The notes under the pieces: model-generated
Seen by the model: the letters and a program-made list of their open reading frames with translations, nothing else
The model's database searches: none
Told to the model about the DNA's origin: nothing
Shown: in pieces, positions 7,161 to 9,895 of the stretch
Layout of the letters: each line of letters starts with the position of its first letter
How positions within the stretch are numbered: position 1 is the first letter of the stretch
Made by a program: the position numbers and the translations under genes
From: Candidatus Bathyarchaeota archaeon
GTDB taxonomy: Archaea > Thermoproteota > Bathyarchaeia > Bathyarchaeales > Bathycorpusculaceae
Length of the DNA stretch: 9,895 nucleotides
Assembly (NCBI GenBank): GCA_030673805.1
Contig: DAOVIH010000043.1
Span: forward strand, 1 to 9,895
Direction: 5' to 3'

Positions 7161-7865
7161 ATGAGATTTATGATGTACTCTGTGGAGGATGTTTTAAGAA
7201 AATTAAGAGCTAGAGCTAGGCCTAGTCAGCTTGAGGGAATGGCCCGTTATGGCATAGCAGTAGAAAAAAGGTTAGGGGTGTCAATTCCGGATCTGCGCAA
7301 GATTGCCAAAGAAATCGGCCAAAACCATAGGCTTGCGGTGGAGTTGTGGCAGACAGGAATTGATGACGCTAGGATTTTAGCGTCCATGATTGATGAACCC
7401 AAAAAGGTAACCGAGGAACAGATGGAGAAGTGGGTTTTAGACTTTAATTCTTGGGATGTCTGCGATCAGGTTTGTATGAATCTTTTCGAGAAGACCCCGC
7501 TAGCTTGGAAGAAGATTCATGACTGGTCTCTTCGGGAAGAAGAGTTTGTTAAGAGAGCTGCTTTTGCTCTTATTGCATGCTTAGCTTGGCATGACAAGTG
7601 GTCAGAAGACCAAAAATTTGCAAAGCTGTTCCCAGTGATAAAAAGTGCCTCAACAGATGAGCGAAACTTTGTGAAGAAAGCAGTTAGCTGGGCATTAAGA
7701 AACATCGGCAAAAGAACCCCCTACTTGAACACACAAGCCATCAAAGTCGCAAGAGAACTGCTACAAAACGATAGCAAAGCTAGCCGATGGATAGGCAAAA
7801 ATACTATTAGAGAACTGGAAAGTGAGCCAGTCCAAAGAAGACTAAAAACAAAGAGTCACCCATAG
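7161..7865 (+). CDS. DNA alkylation repair protein, AlkD family (HEAT-repeat DNA glycosylase)
   Basis: The 234-residue product matches the size of Bacillus AlkD (about 237) and consists almost entirely of helical HEAT-like repeats. AlkD enzymes excise cationic alkylated bases such as N3-methyladenine and N7-methylguanine from DNA. Visible equivalents of the AlkD active-site residues are Trp98 and Asp102 (in SWDVCDQ, the same four-residue spacing as Trp109/Asp113), an Arg in FVKRAAFALIA (Arg132, presumed counterpart of Arg148), and Trp177 in FVKKAVSWALR (counterpart of Trp187). The N-terminal YGIAVEKRLGVSIPDLRKIAKE is typical of the family. A TTTAAT element near 7134-7139 sits about 25 bases before the ATG at 7161. 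With no Shine-Dalgarno visible, this suggests a leaderless transcript; ATG 7170 or 7173 are alternatives. The gene is divergent from the propeller gene and has no repair-gene neighbours. Family assignment is strong; substrate range is inferred. Confidence 0.92.
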   Translation: MRFMMYSVEDVLRKLRARARPSQLEGMARYGIAVEKRLGVSIPDLRKIAKEIGQNHRLAVELWQTGIDDARILASMIDEPKKVTEEQMEKWVLDFNSWDVCDQVCMNLFEKTPLAWKKIHDWSLREEEFVKRAAFALIACLAWHDKWSEDQKFAKLFPVIKSASTDERNFVKKAVSWALRNIGKRTPYLNTQAIKVARELLQNDSKASRWIGKNTIRELESEPVQRRLKTKSHP

Positions 7866-8097
7866 CGTGCATTCTCCTTTAAGTGGGCCTTTGAAATATT
7901 ACGAAACTGACGCGTTAATGTACAAAGGTTCAAGTGGATGTCTACGGTTTATTTAGAATGGTAAAGTTTTTGGAGTGCATAATAGATTTGTAGTTCCACA
8001 ACTAGACTCACAACAATATCAGCGATATGCCATTTTAATTTGGGTGCCATCAATAGAAATCATTTCTTTTGCTCGCGAGAATGGAGTAACAGTTTAG
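7866..8097 (+). pseudogene. Decayed 3' fragment of a trypsin-like serine peptidase
   Basis: Directly after the alkD stop codon, in the +1 frame, the codons from 7870 read HSPLSGPLKYYETDALMYKG, then SSGCLRFI, an in-frame TAG at 7954-7956, then NGKVFGVHNRF and on to a second TAG at 8095-8097. The order ETDA, G-S-S-G, NGKV-x-GVH, then a strand and helix IWVPSIEIISFARENGV matches the C-terminal half of chymotrypsin/HtrA-fold peptidases, where the motif TDA...GxSG(G/C)P holds the catalytic Ser, followed by an NG(K/E)V-x-G strand. The Pro after SGC/SGG is lost (Leu here), and the catalytic His and Asp region is absent because alkD occupies the upstream DNA. So I call it a truncated, nonsense-interrupted remnant. 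The comparison is from memory, not from a search. A chance frame with one stop over this length is possible in six frames, but the ordered motifs make that unlikely. Confidence 0.5.
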
Positions 8098-8116
8098 TCC
8101 CCCTTTTTTCCTTTTT
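8098..8116 (+). terminator. T-rich putative terminator behind alkD and the peptidase remnant
   Basis: The sequence after 8097 is a C-run followed by six T (8104-8109) and five T (8112-8116). Archaeal RNA polymerase can stop at U-tracts without a hairpin. The site lies between the convergent alkD and uspA genes. Confidence 0.35.
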
Positions 8117-8153
8117 CACCCTTTGCCATCGAATGAGTTCTCGTTATTTTGTG

Positions 8154-8618
8154 TTATCTGACGATGAGGACAGGGCAAGGAGCATGGGTTGTTACTCCAT
8201 GGCTAACGCTTCCTAGAACAATTTTCTTTATGGTGCTTAATCCTCTAGCACCCATGACAATCAAATCGAACTTTTCTTGCTCAGCTGTTTTCAAAATCTC
8301 CTCGACTGGGTGACCATTCTTTAACACCAATTCAGCCTGGGCACCTTTAGATTTAGCCAGTTTCTCACCTTGAGCCAAGACGGCTGTCCCATCTTTGCGA
8401 GCTGCCTTAGCAAATTCGGGTACTAATTCGGGGGGAAAACTTGATTCGTAAGGCAAAGACCCATACATGACAGGCGACACAGCTACTGGATACATATGCT
8501 GATAAACGTAGATCAGTGTGATTCTTGACTTGAATTTTTTAGCTATTTGAACACCATATTCTAATGCTCGCAACGAATGTTTAGATCCATCGAAGGGAAC
8601 CAAAATTTTCTTGAACAA
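8154..8618 (-). CDS. Universal stress protein, UspA family, ATP-binding type
   Basis: A single-domain Usp of 154 residues, the normal length. The N-terminus MFKKILVPFDGSKHSLRALE is the family hallmark (first strand, Asp10, Ser12). The C-terminus has the nucleotide-binding motif G-2x-G-9x-G-S (Gly123, Gly126, Gly136, Ser137), followed by the dimer strand CPVLIVR. This places it with the ATP-binding MJ0577-like subgroup, acting in the cytoplasm as a dimer in stress adaptation. The start is TTG at 8618, chosen because it begins the conserved KKILVP strand exactly and has AAAGGGG five bases upstream; a nearby ATG (8634) is out of frame. A promoter-like GGTTAAAACC lies at 8650-8659. The gene is convergent with alkD, and 144 bp downstream of the tautomerase gene on the same strand, so it probably has its own promoter. 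Confidence 0.95.
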   Translation of the reverse strand: MFKKILVPFDGSKHSLRALEYGVQIAKKFKSRITLIYVYQHMYPVAVSPVMYGSLPYESSFPPELVPEFAKAARKDGTAVLAQGEKLAKSKGAQAELVLKNGHPVEEILKTAEQEKFDLIVMGARGLSTIKKIVLGSVSHGVTTHAPCPVLIVR

Positions 8619-8649
8619 TACAACCCCTTTCCATTCTTCTTTGATTGTT

Positions 8650-8659
8650 GGTTTTAACC
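8650..8659 (-). promoter_or_regulatory. TATA-like palindrome before the uspA gene
   Basis: Minus-strand GGTTAAAACC, preceded by GCGG-like BRE bases, is centred 36 bases before the TTG start. That would place transcription near 8629, with a leader of about 11 bases containing the AGGGG ribosome site. The ten bases form a near-perfect palindrome (GGTT/AACC), which could also be a protein-binding site. Confidence 0.4.
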
Positions 8660-8762
8660 GCAGCCGTCCATAAGTACCAAGGCGGATGTAGATTCAATAT
8701 TACCGATGGGTCTAGTTTTTTGCATTCTTTCTTATTGAAATAATCCTTTTAGTGCGCTATCT

Positions 8763-8954
8763 TCATTCTTTGATTTTTTCTGAGGATTGCTCTCCACCGA
8801 TTCCCCAGTGAGTTCTTGGGATTTCATGAATGATTACTTCCACTGCCGATGTGGGAATCCCCAGATCAACGAAAACTTTCGTTATGTTTTTTATAATGAT
8901 TCTTATGTTTTCTTCTGTTTGTCCTTTCCACAGGTTTACATGAACAACTGGCAT
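8763..8954 (-). CDS. 4-oxalocrotonate tautomerase family protein (63 codons)
   Basis: A tautomerase-superfamily subunit. The ATG at 8954 gives Met-Pro-Val-Val, so Met removal exposes the catalytic Pro1 and leaves 62 residues, exactly the classical 4-OT size. An in-frame ATG two codons earlier (8960) would bury the proline. GAGG at 8964-8961 is six bases from the ATG at 8954 and abuts the earlier one, so ribosome spacing also favours 8954. Motifs are VNLWKG near the start, VEVIIHEIP in the middle and HWGIGGE at residues 49-55. Compared with Pseudomonas 4-OT, Arg11 is Gln and Arg39 is Glu, while Phe50 is Trp as in many archaeal and DmpI-like members. So a general keto-enol tautomerase on an unknown substrate is more likely than true 4-oxalocrotonate activity. 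It lies 12 bp behind the small gene at 8967-9173 and is probably cotranscribed. Confidence 0.9.
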   Translation of the reverse strand: MPVVHVNLWKGQTEENIRIIIKNITKVFVDLGIPTSAVEVIIHEIPRTHWGIGGEQSSEKIKE

Positions 8955-8966
8955 CTTCATCCTCTT

Positions 8967-9173
8967 CTATTCATTGCGTACTAGAAAAAGCAGTTTAGAG
9001 GCTTCAGTTTTTGTTTTTATTTTAGCTACAGACTCATCGAACCCTTCATCTCCAGTAAACCTTTCATGAATCTTGAACTCTCGAATAACGTAGTGGATTT
9101 CGCCATCAAGAGAGCGCACCCGGATCATCCTCAATTGTTTACTGACCAAAACTAGCCCTCCTACACTTAACAT
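8967..9173 (-). CDS. Unrecognised small protein, 68 residues
   Basis: I do not recognise the family. The ATG at 9173 has an excellent ribosome site, TGAGG with six bases of spacing (GAGG at 9183-9180), and the gene is followed at 12 bp by the tautomerase gene with its own GAGG. This arrangement supports a real two-gene operon. The product is soluble by eye and probably beta-rich: strands VGGLVLVSK, RMIRVRSL, EIHYVIREFKI, then a charged turn with TGDEGFDE and a final SKLLFLVRNE. No cysteines and no membrane segment are present. A TATA-like GGTTAAATTTG at 9246-9236 would give a leader of about 43 bases. A role together with the tautomerase is inferred only from proximity. Confidence 0.65.
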   Translation of the reverse strand: MLSVGGLVLVSKQLRMIRVRSLDGEIHYVIREFKIHERFTGDEGFDESVAKIKTKTEASKLLFLVRNE

Positions 9174-9286
9174 TGTTATCCTCAGATTTAAACCTGTTCG
9201 ACCCTTTTTGGTTCAAAAACATCAATCCGAAAAAGCAAATTTAACCGAAGAGTACAACCCTTAGAACAATATCGTTGATTTTGAAA

Positions 9287-9517
9287 CTAATCTCCTTCTT
9301 TTCCCCTTTTTTTCCATTCTTCCTGAAGTTTCAAGGCGAGATTTCCGTTTTCCAAGATGAACGCTCCGCGATAGCCACATTTTCTGCACTGCCACAGCGA
9401 CCAGAACTGCGGCATACCCTGCGCCCAAAAAACATCTGTTGACCCACACTTCGGACAAAACTTAAATGCTCGCTTCTTTTTCGCCTCAACTTTGTTTGGC
9501 GTTTCATCATTTGGCAT
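9287..9517 (-). CDS. Small zinc-ribbon protein (76 residues)
   Basis: A single zinc ribbon: Cys21-x2-Cys24 in CPKCGSTDV and Cys44-x2-Cys47 in QCRKCGYRG, separated by a WAQGMPQFWSLW knuckle, then a strand FILENG and a charged C-terminal helix. I recall many archaea carrying near-identical mini-proteins with a CPKCG...WAxGxPQxWSxWxCxxCGYRG pattern, usually of unknown function. The resemblance to ribbons of TFS and RPB9 suggests nucleic-acid or protein binding, but TFS's catalytic acidic pair is not visible. The N-terminal 20 residues are charged and disordered by eye. TTTTATTT at 9539-9546 (minus AAATAAAA) is centred 26 bases before ATG 9517, which fits a leaderless transcript. Alternatively, translation is coupled to the micro-ORF ending at 9521. 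An overlapping frame at 9458-9261 is a shadow. Confidence 0.88.
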   Translation of the reverse strand: MPNDETPNKVEAKKKRAFKFCPKCGSTDVFWAQGMPQFWSLWQCRKCGYRGAFILENGNLALKLQEEWKKRGKEGD

Positions 9518-9520
9518 ACA

Positions 9521-9613
9521 TTAATACCGACCTTTACCTTTTATTTGCTTCTTCAAAAGCCGCTTCTTAGGCAGTTTAGGCTTTTTTACCCGTTGCGCAT
9601 CTGTAACTCCCAA
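9521..9613 (-). CDS. Possible basic micro-protein (30 residues) before the zinc-ribbon gene
   Basis: A TTG start with AGGG six bases upstream opens a short frame ending TAA three bases before the zinc-ribbon ATG. The predicted peptide begins MGVTDAQRV and ends in a strongly basic tail of Lys, Pro, Leu and Arg (KKPKLPKKRLLKK...GKGRY). The composition and the tight spacing suggest translational coupling with the zinc-ribbon gene, and a nucleic-acid-binding role would fit. However, AT-rich, A-rich minus-strand DNA gives Lys codons by chance, the start is a non-ATG codon, and I recall no homologue. Treat it as a candidate only. Confidence 0.25.
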   Translation of the reverse strand: MGVTDAQRVKKPKLPKKRLLKKQIKGKGRY

Positions 9614-9757
9614 ACAAATCCCTAAATGCCTTACGTTGCTGCAAACTCTTAAGGTTAATGCTGGGGGTTAGTAGACAAAAGAGGAGCATAATTAGTAAAC
9701 ATAGGAGATTGAAACAGTCTCGGTTGCCCCGTTGATCCAATTTGTATTTCCAACTTT

Positions 9758-9895
9758 TTACTTTGGATCTATTCCGTTGTATATCCCCTTTGAAGAGAAG
9801 TGGTCCGATAGCATCTTAACGATCTTTTCGTATTGCTTCTCCACTTTGCGTTTTCCGAGGAGTCCTCCCGTCCAACCACTTTTTGATTTGATCAA
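9758..9895 (-). CDS. 3' end of an unrecognised gene entering from the right edge
   Basis: The frame is open from the right edge for 45 codons to TAA at 9760-9758. It reads as real protein: a glycine-rich WTGGLLGKRKV, an amphipathic helix EKQYEKIVKMLSDHF, and a short tail GIYNGIDPK. The start lies outside the window. I cannot assign a family from this fragment. The 144 bp between its stop and the micro-ORF hold no other feature I can support. Confidence 0.5.
   Translation of the reverse strand: MIKSKSGWTGGLLGKRKVEKQYEKIVKMLSDHFSSKGIYNGIDPK

Noticed and set aside
7954..7956. In-frame TAG read as pyrrolysine in the peptidase remnant
   Set aside because: Some archaea do decode TAG as pyrrolysine, but the fragment lacks its N-terminal half and its conserved Pro, and a second TAG ends it. 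Decay is the simpler reading.
8654..8725. Micro-ORF of 23 codons (minus) between the tautomerase and uspA genes
   Set aside because: Only an A-rich stretch precedes the ATG, and the stop falls inside the uspA TATA-like element. Too short to support.
9614..9757. Possible tRNA or structured RNA in a GGGG...CCCC-bounded stretch (minus)
   Set aside because: A GTTTCAATC segment resembles a T-loop, but no matching D, anticodon and acceptor stems could be assembled.

Overview
The window looks like a piece of an archaeal chromosome. My best guess is the Bathyarchaeia or a related TACK lineage. The reasons are archaeal TATA-type boxes about 25-40 bp before several starts, some starts that look leaderless, archaeal-style short Shine-Dalgarno sequences (GAGG, GGAG), and gene families I associate with that group. 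These families are secreted PQQ-like and DGGYALAG-type beta-propellers, a CPKCG...CGYRG zinc-ribbon mini-protein, UspA and a 4-OT-like tautomerase. There are no rRNA, tRNA, CRISPR or intact mobile-element features that I can support. The lineage call is inference; no marker gene is present.

Layout. Positions 1-1958 (minus) hold the N-terminal 652 codons of an exported PQQ-like beta-propeller protein that runs off the left edge. About 410 bp without a supportable gene follows. Positions 2371-3036 (minus) encode an unrecognised 221-residue protein with an uncertain start. It is divergent from a complete 784-residue arylsulfatase at 3217-5571 (plus), and the intergenic region carries a TATA box next to a TGTGA-N8-TCACA inverted repeat. 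A hairpin with T-tracts on both sides separates the sulfatase from a convergent membrane-anchored, seven-repeat beta-propeller surface protein (5729-6982, minus). An AlkD-type DNA glycosylase gene follows at 7161-7865 (plus). Directly behind its stop codon lies what I read as a decayed 3' fragment of a trypsin-like serine peptidase (about 7866-8097, one in-frame TAG).

The right part is all on the minus strand and consists of small genes: a 3' gene fragment entering from the right edge (9758-9895), a possible 30-residue basic micro-ORF, a CxxC/CxxC zinc-ribbon protein (9287-9517), an unrecognised 68-residue protein (8967-9173), a 4-oxalocrotonate tautomerase homologue (8763-8954) and a UspA protein (8154-8618). 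The 68-residue gene and the tautomerase are 12 bp apart, each with a good GAGG ribosome site, and are probably one transcript.

Functionally the window is a set of mostly independent short transcription units, not a pathway. Two surface beta-propeller proteins suggest an elaborate cell envelope. The sulfatase suggests use of sulfate esters, although it lacks a signal peptide. AlkD and UspA are maintenance and stress functions. I found no convincing new multi-gene system. The most interesting items are the peptidase remnant, the N-glycosylation ladder on the propeller protein, the tautomerase without its two usual arginines, and the arylsulfatase whose maturation enzyme is not nearby.
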